Shown one piece after another: positions 18,279 to 27,646 of a stretch of 64,000 nucleotides of DNA. The notes under the pieces were generated by a model. That model searched no databases, was not told where the DNA came from, and saw only the letters and a program-made list of their open reading frames with translations. Position 1 is the stretch's first letter. Each line of letters starts with the position of its first letter. The stretch lies in assembly GCF_003854965.1 (NCBI RefSeq), contig NZ_RQPI01000010.1:99860-163859 (forward strand), read 5' to 3'. Made by a program: the position numbers and the translations under genes. The DNA is from Paenibacillus rhizophilus. GTDB taxonomy: Bacteria; Bacillota; Bacilli; Paenibacillales; Paenibacillaceae.

Positions 18279-18530
18279 TTTCTGGGTCAGCTCTCCCTAC
18301 TACATATAATTAAATAATCATGGCTATGTATATTTTACGCTCAACGCTAGATTGCTGTCTATTTCTCTTTTCCATTTGCTTCAAGAAATCCATTCCAGTT
18401 CCTTGCTGCTTCGCTTCAGGACTATAGCATACAAGTGTGATATTTGATACAATAGATAGGTTAACCGGACATAAATCTGTTTTAAATCCATGGTAGTCCG
18501 GATCACATAGGCTTTTTCATATTAATAGAC

Positions 18531-18546
18531 CCGTCCCCTTGGACGG
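18531..18546 (+). other. Short hairpin next to the U32 gene ribosome site
   Basis: CCGTCC-CCTT-GGACGG forms a perfect 6-bp stem ending 3 nt before the GGGAGG ribosome site of the U32 gene. It may stabilise the mRNA start or modulate translation. The rest of 18279-18530 shows a TACAAT -10-like box near 18455 but no gene. Confidence 0.35.
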
Positions 18547-18561
18547 TTTGGGAGGATATAG

Positions 18562-21141
18562 ATGAAAGAACGGGATATACGCAGGGAAGACGTGGAGCTG
18601 CTCGCTCCGGCGGGCGACTGGGACTGTATGCGCGCGGCGGTGGCGAACGGGGCGGACGCCGTCTATTTCGGCGTAGAGAAGTTCAATGCCCGGGCAAGAG
18701 CGAATAATTTTCGGATGGACGAGCTGCCGGAAATTATGGCTTTTCTGCACAGCTATGGGGTTAAAGGGTTTTTGACCTTCAATATTCTGGTGTTCGAGAA
18801 CGAATTGGAGGATGCCCGGGAATTAATCGAGGCCTGTATCGACGCGGGCGTGGACGCGGTCATTGTGCAGGATCTCGGGCTGGTGAAGCTGATCCGCGAG
18901 ATTTCGCCGGATTTTCCGATTCACGGCTCGACGCAGATGACGATTACTTCGCCGGAGGCGGTGGAATTCACCAAGCCGTTTGAACTGGAACGCGTAGTGC
19001 TGGGCCGGGAAAATAATCTCAAGCAGATCCGCACGATAGGCGATCAGGCGCGCCTGCCGATGGAGGTGTTCGTGCACGGCGCGCTGTGCGTCTCGTATTC
19101 GGGCCAATGCCTGACCTCGGAGATGTGGGGCGGCCGTTCCGCCAACCGGGGCGAATGCGCGCAGGCCTGTCGGCTTCCGTACGATCTGGTTGTGGACGGC
19201 GAGGTGAAGCCGATGGGCGATATCGCCTATCTGCTGTCGCCGAAGGATTTGGCGGCCATCGAACTTATACCGGAGCTGATTGAAGCGGGCGTGACTTCCT
19301 TCAAAATCGAAGGACGAATGAAGAGTCCCGAATATGTGGCGAATGTGGTCGGCAAGTACAGCAAGGCGATCCATCGCTATTTTGAAGGGAAATGGACGGC
19401 GCCTTCCAAGGAAGAAATGCGGGAGCTGCAGCAAAGCTTCTCCCGCGGCTTCACGCACGGCTTTCTGGAAGGTACGAATAATAAAAAGCTGGTGGACGGC
19501 ACCTTCCCCAAAAGCCGGGGCGTCTACCTTGGCACCGTGGAGCAGATCCTGCGCGACGGCGTCGTCTGCCGGATCGAAGCGCCGGTGAAACGCGGCGACG
19601 GGATTGTATTCGATGCGGGTGATCCCACGAAAAAAGAGGAAGGCGGCCGCATTTACGATTTGCGCCGCAAAGGCGTGAAGCTGGAAGGCGAAGCGCAGGA
19701 AGGCTGGATTGTCGACATTGTCCCCGGACGCAGCGATGTCAACCTTGACCGTCTGCATGTCGGCGACCGGATCTGGAAGACGAACGATCCGGCGCTGGAT
19801 AAGGCGCTGCGCCAGACGTACGAGACGGAGAAGCCGTACCGGGTGTTCCCGGTGCATGTAAAGGCGGCGGGCCGCGCGGGCGAGCCGCTGGCAACCTGGT
19901 GGACCGACGTGCAGAAGGGCGTTACCGTTCGCGTCGACTCCGAGCTTATGCTTGAGACGGCGAACAAGCGCCCGATGGACACCGCGCTGCTGGAAGAGCA
20001 GTTCGGACGCCTCGGCGGAACCGTCTTCCAGCTTGAGCGGCTGGACGCCGAACTGGAAGGCGGCGTCATCGTGCCGATGCGCGAGCTGAACGGCATCCGC
20101 CGCCGCGCGGTGGAACTGCTCGCCGGCGAGCGTCCGAAGCCGCCCGTATACGTGAAACGGGCGGTAGAGCTCTACGGCGACGGTGCTTCGCGCGGCGCCG
20201 GAAGCGCCGTCCCGGCACGGCCGGACGGCGTGGGAACGTCCGCCCCGCGCGGAGCGGGCGGCGCCTTCACAAGCGGCGGCGATGCGCAGCTCACCGCGCT
20301 GTGCCGCAGCCTGCCGCAGGTGCAGGCTGCCTTGAAGGCCGGCGTAACGTTCATCTACGCCGACTTCGAATTCATCAAGCAGTTCCCGGCAGCGGTGGAG
20401 GCCGTTCGGGCTGCGGGCGCGAGAATCGCGCTGGCGACGCCGCGCATCCATATGCCCGGCGAGAACGGCTACCATGCCAACATCCTGCGCCTCCAGCCGG
20501 ATGCGGTGCTGGTGCGCAATACCGGCGCGCTGTATTATTACCTGCGCCGCCGGCGGGAAGAGCCGGATGCCGTGCATCCGCAGCTTATCGGCGATTTCTC
20601 GTTGAATATCGCCAACCACAAAGCGGTTGACCTGTTCCTCGAAGCCGGCTGCGATCTGGTAACGCCATCGTATGATCTGAATATCCAGCAGATGGTCGAT
20701 CTGCTGGGGCGCAGCCGCACTTCACAGCTTGAAGTGGTCATTCACCAGCATTTGCCGATGTATCATACGGAGCACTGTGTCTACTGCACCTTTATGAGCG
20801 AAGGGACCGACTTTACAAACTGCGGTCGTCCCTGCGAGAGCCATCGGGCTTCCCTGCAGGACCGGATCGGCATGTCCCATCCCGTCCGTGTGGATGAAGG
20901 CTGCCGCAACACCGTTTACAACGCGATCGAGCAGTCCGGCGCGGAATATCTGAACAACTTCCGTGAACTCGGCGTATCGACTTTCCGCGTGGAGTTTCTG
21001 GAAGAAACGCCCGATCAGGTAGCCGAGGTTATCAATCTGTACGGCAAGGCGCTGCGCGGCGAAATTTCCGGAACCCAGGTGTGGAAGACGCTCAAAGCGA
21101 CCAACCAGCTCGGCGTTACCCGGGGGCAGCTCGTCAAGTAA
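18562..21141 (+). CDS. U32 family protein, RlhA-like (23S rRNA hydroxylation)
   Basis: This 859-residue protein belongs to the large U32 'peptidase' family with a DUF3656-type insert. The best-studied member, E. coli RlhA (YdcP), is needed for hydroxylation of 23S rRNA C2501, so an RNA-modifying rather than proteolytic role is more likely. Features: the TIM-barrel start ELLAPAGDWDCMRAAVANGADAVYFG, the U32 signature around FVHGALCVSYSGQCLTSE, cysteines in RGECAQACRLPY, EGRMKSPEYVANVV, and a second cysteine group near the C-terminus (EHCVYCTF...NCGRPC). These cysteines probably hold an Fe-S cluster. Residues about 536-575 are a Gly/Ala/Pro-rich low-complexity insertion. GGGAGG lies 7 nt before the ATG; a terminator follows. 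Confidence 0.88.
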   Translation: MKERDIRREDVELLAPAGDWDCMRAAVANGADAVYFGVEKFNARARANNFRMDELPEIMAFLHSYGVKGFLTFNILVFENELEDARELIEACIDAGVDAVIVQDLGLVKLIREISPDFPIHGSTQMTITSPEAVEFTKPFELERVVLGRENNLKQIRTIGDQARLPMEVFVHGALCVSYSGQCLTSEMWGGRSANRGECAQACRLPYDLVVDGEVKPMGDIAYLLSPKDLAAIELIPELIEAGVTSFKIEGRMKSPEYVANVVGKYSKAIHRYFEGKWTAPSKEEMRELQQSFSRGFTHGFLEGTNNKKLVDGTFPKSRGVYLGTVEQILRDGVVCRIEAPVKRGDGIVFDAGDPTKKEEGGRIYDLRRKGVKLEGEAQEGWIVDIVPGRSDVNLDRLHVGDRIWKTNDPALDKALRQTYETEKPYRVFPVHVKAAGRAGEPLATWWTDVQKGVTVRVDSELMLETANKRPMDTALLEEQFGRLGGTVFQLERLDAELEGGVIVPMRELNGIRRRAVELLAGERPKPPVYVKRAVELYGDGASRGAGSAVPARPDGVGTSAPRGAGGAFTSGGDAQLTALCRSLPQVQAALKAGVTFIYADFEFIKQFPAAVEAVRAAGARIALATPRIHMPGENGYHANILRLQPDAVLVRNTGALYYYLRRRREEPDAVHPQLIGDFSLNIANHKAVDLFLEAGCDLVTPSYDLNIQQMVDLLGRSRTSQLEVVIHQHLPMYHTEHCVYCTFMSEGTDFTNCGRPCESHRASLQDRIGMSHPVRVDEGCRNTVYNAIEQSGAEYLNNFRELGVSTFRVEFLEETPDQVAEVINLYGKALRGEISGTQVWKTLKATNQLGVTRGQLVK

Positions 21142-21191
21142 CCGTAACGGATGATCCAATGACATATGATACCCAGCAGTACTCTCCAGCT

Positions 21192-21216
21192 CCCGCCTTC
21201 CGGCGGGGGTTTTTGT
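21192..21216 (+). terminator. Terminator after the U32 gene
   Basis: CCCGCC-TTCC-GGCGGG hairpin followed by GGTTTTTG. Confidence 0.85.
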
Positions 21217-21260
21217 TTGTGTGTTTTTCAAATGGTTTACCATTCTTTTGTATGACTAAT

Positions 21261-21290
21261 CTGACAATATCTCTCTGAAGCTGATATAAT
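21261..21290 (+). promoter_or_regulatory. galU promoter
   Basis: CTGACA (21261-21266), an 18-nt spacer and a perfect TATAAT (21285-21290) lie about 80 nt upstream of galU, just after the preceding terminator. Confidence 0.65.
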
Positions 21291-21368
21291 AGTGTAAAAG
21301 ACGATCTTTCATTCTAACGAATGCAGTTCTACATAACATGACCTAACTTTAACTAAAGGAGCCATAAT

Positions 21369-22262
21369 ATGACTAAAATTCGCAAAGCTATTATTCCGGC
21401 CGCCGGCCTCGGAACCCGCTTCCTGCCCGCCACCAAGGCGATGCCCAAGGAGATGCTGCCGATTGTGGACAAACCCACCATCCAGTACATTGTGGAAGAG
21501 GCCGTCGCTTCCGGCATTGAAGATATTATTATCGTGACAGGCAAGGGCAAGCGGGCGATCGAGGATCATTTCGACAATTCGTTCGAGCTGGAATTCAATC
21601 TGGCTGAGAAACAGAAATGGGAATTACTGGATTCCGTCCGCAAATCGTCCGAAATGGCAGATATTCACTATATCCGGCAAAAAGAGCCCAAAGGTCTCGG
21701 ACATGCCATCTGGTGTGCGCGCAAATTTATCGGCAACGAGCCGTTCGCCGTACTGCTCGGCGACGATATCGTCGAGTCTGATAAACCCTGCCTGAAGCAG
21801 ATGATCGAAGTCTATGACCAATATAAATCATCCATTGTAGGCGTACAGCCGGTGCCGTGGGATGAGGTTTCCCGTTATGGCGTTGTCGACGGTACGGAGC
21901 TGGCTGAGCGTGTCTATAAAGCGAACCGGCTTGTCGAGAAGCCGAAAAAAGAAGAAGCGCCTTCCAATCTGGCCATCCTTGGACGATACATTTTGACTCC
22001 GCGCATCTTTGATATGCTGGGCGAGCAGCAGGCGGGAGTAGGCGGCGAAATTCAGCTGACGGACGCTATTGCCCGTCTCAGCGAGGTGGAGCGAATTCTG
22101 GCCTTCCACTTCGAGGGACACCGGCATGACGTTGGCGAGAAGATGGGCTTTATCCAAACCACGATTCATTATGCGCTGCAGCATGAAGAACTCAAGGAAG
22201 ATCTGCTCGTTTATCTCAAGAGTCTGATTGAAAACGAAGCATCAAAGACAGTGTCGAAATAA
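21369..22262 (+). CDS. galU: UTP-glucose-1-phosphate uridylyltransferase
   Basis: This 297-residue enzyme makes UDP-glucose, the donor or precursor for surface glycans, teichoic acid glucosylation and glycolipids. The N-terminal signature [31 protein letters not shown] is complete; later blocks are [41 protein letters not shown] and [10 protein letters not shown]. An AAAGGAG site lies 7 nt before the ATG. It has its own promoter and terminator. Its position beside the glycan cluster, which includes a sugar-1-phosphate transferase of the glucose type, fits a role in supplying UDP-glucose to the initiating enzyme. Confidence 0.97.
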   Translation: MTKIRKAIIPAAGLGTRFLPATKAMPKEMLPIVDKPTIQYIVEEAVASGIEDIIIVTGKGKRAIEDHFDNSFELEFNLAEKQKWELLDSVRKSSEMADIHYIRQKEPKGLGHAIWCARKFIGNEPFAVLLGDDIVESDKPCLKQMIEVYDQYKSSIVGVQPVPWDEVSRYGVVDGTELAERVYKANRLVEKPKKEEAPSNLAILGRYILTPRIFDMLGEQQAGVGGEIQLTDAIARLSEVERILAFHFEGHRHDVGEKMGFIQTTIHYALQHEELKEDLLVYLKSLIENEASKTVSK

Positions 22263-22320
22263 TATCGGATAACAAAATAATGACGGTGTGCTGTTTAAGC
22301 GCGTCCGCACTACAGCATAG

Positions 22321-22358
22321 AAATGGCAGTCCGGGAATTGGCTCGGAGCTGCCATTTT
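22321..22358 (+). terminator. Terminator after galU
   Basis: AAATGGCAG (22321-22329) pairs with CTGCCATTT (22349-22357), with an inner CCG/CGG pairing, followed by T residues. Confidence 0.7.
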
Positions 22359-22440
22359 AACGTTATATAGCTAAAGTTGTGGCTGTTCTTCGGCTGATCG
22401 TTTATTTGTTTACAACCTTTAATGAGTAGGAGTGGGAGCA

Positions 22441-23538
22441 TTGAACAGAAGTATCATGTCACCGGCCAAGTATATTCAAGGCAGAGGAGAAATCCGTCGT
22501 CTTCATCGGTATTGCACCGATCTGGGTGCCGGGAAAGCTTATATCATCGCTGATTCGTTTGTTCTTTCGCATTATGAGAAAGAAATCACTGGAGGCTTCC
22601 AGGAAGGGACCGCTTCATTTATCCTGCAGTCGTTTGCGGGAGAATGCAGCCTGAAGGAAGTGGAAAAGATCGCCCAAGCGGCCGAAAAGGCGGAAGCGGA
22701 TGTGATCATTGGAATCGGCGGAGGCAAGACACTGGACGTAGCAAAAGCGGTCGGCTTCTACAGCCGTCTGCCGCTGATCGTCGCTCCAACCGTTGCTTCG
22801 ACCGACGCCCCGTGCAGCGCTCTGTCCGTCCTCTATACTGAAGATGGCCGGCTGGAGAAGTATTTGTATCTGCGGAGCAATCCGGACAGAGTGGTTGTCG
22901 ATACGGAGCTTGTGGCGGGGGCGCCTGTCCGCCTGCTGGTCGCCGGCATGGGCGACGCGTTGTCGACATTCTATGAGGCGCGGGCTTGCCGGCGATCCGC
23001 CGAGAGTCGGGGTCAGGATAAAAGCGCCATAGGAGCTTACGCGCTCGCACAGGCTTGCAGAGACACGCTGCTGGCCGATGGAGCGCAGGCCAAACAGGAT
23101 GTTGAGAACGGCATTCTCTCCGAGGCGGTGGAGAATATCATCGAAGCCAACATCTACCTCAGCGGCATCGGCTTCGAGAGCGGCGGGCTTGCTGCCGCCC
23201 ATGCGATTCATAACGCCATGACGCAGCTTGAAGAGACCCGCCCGGTTCTGCACGGTGAAAAAGTAGCCTTCGGAACGATTGTACAGCTTGTGCTGGAGAA
23301 TGCCGATACGTCCGAAATCGCAGAAGCCCTTGCTTTCTGCCAAAGTGTCAGCTTGCCGACCACCTTGCAGCAGCTGAACTTGGATGCGACCGACCAATCA
23401 AAGCTGCGGATCGTGGCCGAGGCTAGCTGTGCCCTCCAGGAGCCGATGAGTAATATGCCTTTTGAAGTGAAGCCGGAAGACGTCCTGGCGGCTATGCTGG
23501 AGGCCGACCGGTTGGGAGCGAAGAGTTCGTTCTCATAA
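22441..23538 (+). CDS. gldA: Glycerol dehydrogenase-type iron/zinc alcohol dehydrogenase
   Basis: This 365-residue protein is a group III metal-dependent alcohol dehydrogenase of the glycerol dehydrogenase type, oxidising glycerol (or related diols) with NAD+. Features: the start SPAKYIQGRGEI, the NAD site IGIGGGKTLDVAKAV, APTVASTDAPCSALSV, and metal ligands Asp in GMGDALST (about 171) and His in AAHAIHNAM and LHGEKVAFG. I chose TTG at 22441 because AGGAG lies 8 nt upstream and the product begins MNRSIMSPAKY; a GTG at 22432 overlaps that site. It is monocistronic, followed by a bidirectional terminator. No dihydroxyacetone kinase is nearby, so its metabolic setting is unclear. Confidence 0.93.
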   Translation: MNRSIMSPAKYIQGRGEIRRLHRYCTDLGAGKAYIIADSFVLSHYEKEITGGFQEGTASFILQSFAGECSLKEVEKIAQAAEKAEADVIIGIGGGKTLDVAKAVGFYSRLPLIVAPTVASTDAPCSALSVLYTEDGRLEKYLYLRSNPDRVVVDTELVAGAPVRLLVAGMGDALSTFYEARACRRSAESRGQDKSAIGAYALAQACRDTLLADGAQAKQDVENGILSEAVENIIEANIYLSGIGFESGGLAAAHAIHNAMTQLEETRPVLHGEKVAFGTIVQLVLENADTSEIAEALAFCQSVSLPTTLQQLNLDATDQSKLRIVAEASCALQEPMSNMPFEVKPEDVLAAMLEADRLGAKSSFS

Positions 23539-23602
23539 ACAATTTTTACTGGCTGTACTGCTGAACAAGTTCATCATTTAGTCCATACCGTCTAAACTCA
23601 AA

Positions 23603-23645
23603 AAACGGAGCGCCGCGGTTTCCCGCATGCGCTCCGTTTCTCCCT
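23603..23645. terminator. Bidirectional terminator between gldA and the ligase-like gene
   Basis: AAACGGAGCG (23603-23612) pairs with CGCTCCGTTT (23630-23639), with A and T runs on the two flanks. It serves the convergent genes. Confidence 0.85.
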
Positions 23646-23689
23646 TTCAACTGCAAAGACTGAAAAAAACTATGCCAAGCAACTTTCTA

Positions 23690-26149
23690 TCAATACTGAG
23701 CCGCCGCAACCTCCTCAATCTTCGCTTTTTCCGAAGCATCGGCCTGAATGAGCTTGTCATAGACCGCCTGGTCCTGCTGTCCTTCTTTCTGCAATGAGGC
23801 CAGATAGAAGCGGGCAATTTCGCGATTCGTCGTATCTTTATAATCGTCGCTTAACCCTTGTTTCAGCGTGGCGGCCGCTTCGGCCGTTTTACCCGTCATG
23901 AGCTGTATTTTCCCCGCGCTAAGAGCGATTAAAGGCGTTACCGAGAACGGACGCCCCTGCATCTGTCCTGCCGGCAGCGTCTTGAGATGTGCGACGCCCG
24001 CGACCACATGCTCGTAAGCGGCAAGCCCGGTTTGGAAGTATTGCTGTTCTTTTGCGCTGTCTTTCTGGAGATAGGCCTGATTGCCAAGATCGAACGAACG
24101 GCTGATGAGCGGCTCGTACCATTCAATATCCCAGTTATACTTATCCGAATTGTCACGGTATACTGCGTAAGCTTCTTCGGTCTTCCCTTGCACATCGTAC
24201 AGATTGATCAGCTGCTTCAGCATCTGCTTATTATTCGGTTCGTCCTTTAATCCGCGTGTCAGCACGGCGAGTGACTCGGTCGCGAATTGTTCATTTTTCG
24301 TCTGCTGGTATACCTGGTTGTCCAGCGAAGATAGAATAATGACCGATTCAGGAAGGCTGGGACGGTTCTTAAGCGCCTTAAGCAGCGGAGCCTTGATTTC
24401 TTCGTAAGACTGGCTTGTCTGCGCGATCGCCTTGGCATCCGCAGCGGCATTGGCTGAACTGATGTAGCGGAGCGATACAAACAGAATAGCCGCCGCCCCA
24501 ATACAAGCCAGGGCCATGTAGCCTAATCGCAGCCCGGAAGAGTTCCATTTGACCGCGAGCGGTTTGGCATCCATAACAGCTGCCATCCCCGCCAGCCCGA
24601 TGAACACTAGCAGGCCCATGAAGGCGTAACTCATATTAAAGTCGAGAACGCTGTGAAGCAGAATCGACAGTGCAAGGATGAGGAAGAAAAAGCCGTTTTC
24701 ATAATCGTCCTTATCTTTGTGCTTCATAAACCCTCGAATATATTTGTAGAACACAAACAGGATAAAGCCCATAAATACAACGAAGCCAAGTATACCCACT
24801 TCAATTAAATACTGCAGGAAGAAGTTATGCGCCTGCCGGCTCGTGTACGGGTTATTCTGATACTTCTCATAGAGAGCGGCCCAACCGCCGCCGCCGGCGC
24901 CGAGTACAGGATAATCCTTGGCCACCTTGAGAGCATCCTTATAGAAGGTGAAACGTTCCAGTACGCTGTGCTGCTGGAAGTTGATATTTTCCAGACGGGT
25001 TTCAATATTGTCCGGCAAAATACTGCGCACGCTCGTGCCGATCAGCAAGAACGCGGCCAGTGCCACCAGCACCGTTGCGCCGATCGGAAGCCACAGATTG
25101 GTGAATCTCCGGTTTGACCAGCTCTCAAGACTCTTTTCCAGCCTAGGTGCCGCAAAACGCTGTACCACCCAGCACAGAACCGCCGTAACCGCTGAGGCAA
25201 TCAGCAGATAGGACCAGCCTTTAACGGCCGCCGACGCATCAGGGACTAGGCTAAGACGCTGCCCAATCGTTGTAACCGGACTCGTCACCGCCAGCGAGGC
25301 AATACCTGCGATAATCAGATGGATGATCCACAATATTTGCCGCGCCGGTTTCAGGAACAGCAGCAGAAGAACGAATACTACCGGCAGCATGACAAGCCCG
25401 CCCCGCGAGAGCGTCAGCAGCAGCGACACGATGATAGGAACGAGCATAAAGCCGTTGATCAGCGTACCGTACCCTTTTTTCGAGCGAATCAGCGCAAATA
25501 TCGCCACAAACAAGAACGCCATCAGGAAGGCGGCATATGTATTGGCATACTGGAAAATCGATGTCAGACGCAGACCGTTGGCGTCGGTCATCACCGCGTC
25601 CAGATATTTGCCTCCTTTTACCGTGTTCGAGAACCAGCCGACCAGCCCTCCGGCCACGTTCCAGGCGCCCAGCCAGTTCATCAGACCGAACCAGACGATC
25701 AGATAAGCTACTGTCAAAATAGCAGTTTGTATGATAACATTAACTTGTTTTTGTCGAAGGAGGTAGAGACTTACAATGAACAACGCTGCGTACATGCTCT
25801 GAATCAACAGCAGATTCATCGCCATATAATGCGAAACGGCGACAAACAGCGACAGAAAGTACGTCAGAGGAAGCAGCAGTACGACTACCGCCAGCAAATC
25901 CCGCTGGTCCTCCAATTTAAACCTTTTGTAATAGAGGCCGGCCCAGAAGAAGAGCATCAGACAGCCGAGCAAAGCCGCGACATAAATCGGTTTCTCAAAA
26001 TCCGTCTGCTGCCCGTTAAATAATCCCACTTGAAACGGGGCCCAAATTAAAAATACAATAAAACCAATTACCAACACCCATAGCGAGTCGGGTATTTTTT
26101 CGGCATTTCTCGACTGAGCAGCCTTTTTACCGTATACTGGATTAGCCAA
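23690..26149 (-). CDS. O-antigen ligase-like membrane enzyme with TPR-like tail
   Basis: This 819-residue protein has about 12-14 membrane helices (to about residue 570) and a soluble helical C-terminus (about 575-819) with TPR-like repeats (GKTEEAYAVYRDN, GKTAEAAATLKQGL). The membrane part carries the Wzy_C/O-antigen ligase features: LTLSRGG near residue 248 and the AHNFFLQYLIEVGILGF segment near 440 after a large external loop. The family includes O-antigen ligases, polymerases and the O-oligosaccharyltransferases of S-layer glycosylation loci in Paenibacillaceae and Geobacillus. Transfer of a finished lipid-linked glycan to S-layer protein or wall is therefore a good inference. The start is TTG at 26149, because AAAAGGAG lies 9 nt upstream; the frame runs on to 26200 without such a site. 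It is divergent from the exporter operon. Confidence 0.85.
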   Translation of the reverse strand: MANPVYGKKAAQSRNAEKIPDSLWVLVIGFIVFLIWAPFQVGLFNGQQTDFEKPIYVAALLGCLMLFFWAGLYYKRFKLEDQRDLLAVVVLLLPLTYFLSLFVAVSHYMAMNLLLIQSMYAALFIVSLYLLRQKQVNVIIQTAILTVAYLIVWFGLMNWLGAWNVAGGLVGWFSNTVKGGKYLDAVMTDANGLRLTSIFQYANTYAAFLMAFLFVAIFALIRSKKGYGTLINGFMLVPIIVSLLLTLSRGGLVMLPVVFVLLLLFLKPARQILWIIHLIIAGIASLAVTSPVTTIGQRLSLVPDASAAVKGWSYLLIASAVTAVLCWVVQRFAAPRLEKSLESWSNRRFTNLWLPIGATVLVALAAFLLIGTSVRSILPDNIETRLENINFQQHSVLERFTFYKDALKVAKDYPVLGAGGGGWAALYEKYQNNPYTSRQAHNFFLQYLIEVGILGFVVFMGFILFVFYKYIRGFMKHKDKDDYENGFFFLILALSILLHSVLDFNMSYAFMGLLVFIGLAGMAAVMDAKPLAVKWNSSGLRLGYMALACIGAAAILFVSLRYISSANAAADAKAIAQTSQSYEEIKAPLLKALKNRPSLPESVIILSSLDNQVYQQTKNEQFATESLAVLTRGLKDEPNNKQMLKQLINLYDVQGKTEEAYAVYRDNSDKYNWDIEWYEPLISRSFDLGNQAYLQKDSAKEQQYFQTGLAAYEHVVAGVAHLKTLPAGQMQGRPFSVTPLIALSAGKIQLMTGKTAEAAATLKQGLSDDYKDTTNREIARFYLASLQKEGQQDQAVYDKLIQADASEKAKIEEVAAAQY

Positions 26150-26183
26150 CTTTTTAATCTCCTTTTCCTGTAGATACGACAAT

Positions 26184-26212
26184 ATTTTAGCATAAGGCAA
26201 GATGTAATTAAA
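26184..26212 (-). promoter_or_regulatory. Possible promoter of the ligase-like gene
   Basis: On the minus strand TTTAAT (26212-26207), a 17-nt spacer and TAAAAT (26189-26184) lie about 35 nt upstream of the TTG start. The -35 is weak. Confidence 0.4.
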
Positions 26213-26273
26213 CTTTATAAATTTACTAAAGCTATCAGATATTTTACTTGAAGAATAGTTAGGGGAAGTATCA

Positions 26274-27635
26274 ATGAAAGCGGCAAAGCATTTATTGTTA
26301 ATTATGTGCTCTTTAATTGTTTTGGGATTATCTTACTACTATATTAGTTCGTATTGGAAAGATAACACTGACGTATCTCTACACATCAAAGTCAAGTCGG
26401 GACAAGAAATGGACTACCAGCTGTTTTATGCGCATGATCCCGATGCGTGGAGTGAGGAGAAGTCTATTCATATAGGTTATACTAATCCGGGTGATTGGAA
26501 AGAGCTTGTATTCAATTTGCCGGAGTATTCTTTTATCCGAATCGATTTTGGTAACGGGAATGCCTCAGTAACTGCTCGTGATTTGTATATCACCGCAAAT
26601 TCAAAAGTGAAACTAGATATAAATGAAATTGATAAGAAACTAAATCAGTTAAAGATTGAAAAAACGGAATCCGAAGAATATCTCTTGAAGGCTAGCGGCA
26701 AAGATCCGTTCATTTATTTTGATGCCAGCGGATATATTACTGAAGCTATGCAGGGCGGAAATTGGAGTTTGAAAATCATATCTTTGTTTTTAAGCCTGTT
26801 TGCTGCTGCGGCTTTTTATTTTATAGGAAGATATGTGAAAGAAAGCATGAAATTTGTGAGAGATTTTTCTGCTAATAAGGAACTTGTTCTAAATTTGGCG
26901 AAGAATGATTTTAAAACGAAATTTGCTTCGTCATACTTGGGTGTTTTGTGGGGATTTATAAATCCTTTGCTAACTATCGGTACCTATTGGTTTGTGTTTC
27001 AAGTTGGACTGAGAAGCGGAGATGTAGGGAATGTTCCATTCATTATTTGGTTTATTGCCGGTATCATCCCATGGTTTTTTTTCTCCGACGCTCTTTCAAC
27101 CGCTACTAACGCTTATCTTGAATATAGCTATCTTGTAAAAAAGGTAGTTTTTAAAGTTGAACTGCTTCCTTTAGTTAAGATTTTTTCGGCATTTTTTGTC
27201 CAGTTATTTTTTATTATTTTTATATTTATTATTTATGCATTTTATGGGAGTTTCCCAACCGTTTATAGCTTTCAACTGATCTACTATGTTGTATGTTTGT
27301 TTGTCTTAGCTGTTTCGGTATCATTCCTCACTTCGTCAATCGTTCTTTTCTTTAAAGACTTAAATCAGATAATCGCAGTTATTCTTCAGATCGGATTTTG
27401 GTTCACTCCCATTGGTTGGACGGTCAGCATGCTATCCGATTTTTGGGGCAGAATTTTCAAATTAAATCCGATGTTTTATATAGTGCAAGGTTACAGAGAT
27501 ACGTTTATTGATCATATTTTATTTATAAATCGCCCGTACCAAACGATATATTTTTGGTTGTTTTGTCTTGTATTGTTCACATTCAGCATAAAAGTCTTTA
27601 AAAAACTTAAACCGCATTTTTCGGATGTACTATAG
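26274..27635 (+). CDS. Polysaccharide ABC exporter permease (Wzm-like) with N-terminal ectodomain
   Basis: This 453-residue membrane protein is the channel half of an ABC-2 polysaccharide exporter. The C-terminal part (about 200-453) is a TagG/Wzm-type permease: ELVLNLAKNDFKTKFASSYLGVLWGFINPLLTI, then six helices with FIIWFIAGIIPWFFFSDAL. Wzm proteins are usually near 260 residues; here about 190 extra N-terminal residues form one helix (about 7-27), an extracellular beta-rich domain (about 30-160, with QLFYAHDPDAWSEEKSIHI and FIRIDFGNG), and a second helix. That ectodomain shares its signature with parts of three or four other proteins in this cluster. AGGGGAA precedes the ATG. The ATPase gene follows 11 nt later. 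Codon and base usage is AT-rich compared with the flanks. Confidence 0.88.
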   Translation: MKAAKHLLLIMCSLIVLGLSYYYISSYWKDNTDVSLHIKVKSGQEMDYQLFYAHDPDAWSEEKSIHIGYTNPGDWKELVFNLPEYSFIRIDFGNGNASVTARDLYITANSKVKLDINEIDKKLNQLKIEKTESEEYLLKASGKDPFIYFDASGYITEAMQGGNWSLKIISLFLSLFAAAAFYFIGRYVKESMKFVRDFSANKELVLNLAKNDFKTKFASSYLGVLWGFINPLLTIGTYWFVFQVGLRSGDVGNVPFIIWFIAGIIPWFFFSDALSTATNAYLEYSYLVKKVVFKVELLPLVKIFSAFFVQLFFIIFIFIIYAFYGSFPTVYSFQLIYYVVCLFVLAVSVSFLTSSIVLFFKDLNQIIAVILQIGFWFTPIGWTVSMLSDFWGRIFKLNPMFYIVQGYRDTFIDHILFINRPYQTIYFWLFCLVLFTFSIKVFKKLKPHFSDVL

Positions 27636-27646
27636 GAGTGAGACTA

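Noticed and set aside
18823..20619. 598-codon minus-strand frame
   Set aside because: Antisense shadow of the GC-rich U32 gene; low-complexity protein with no recognisable domain.
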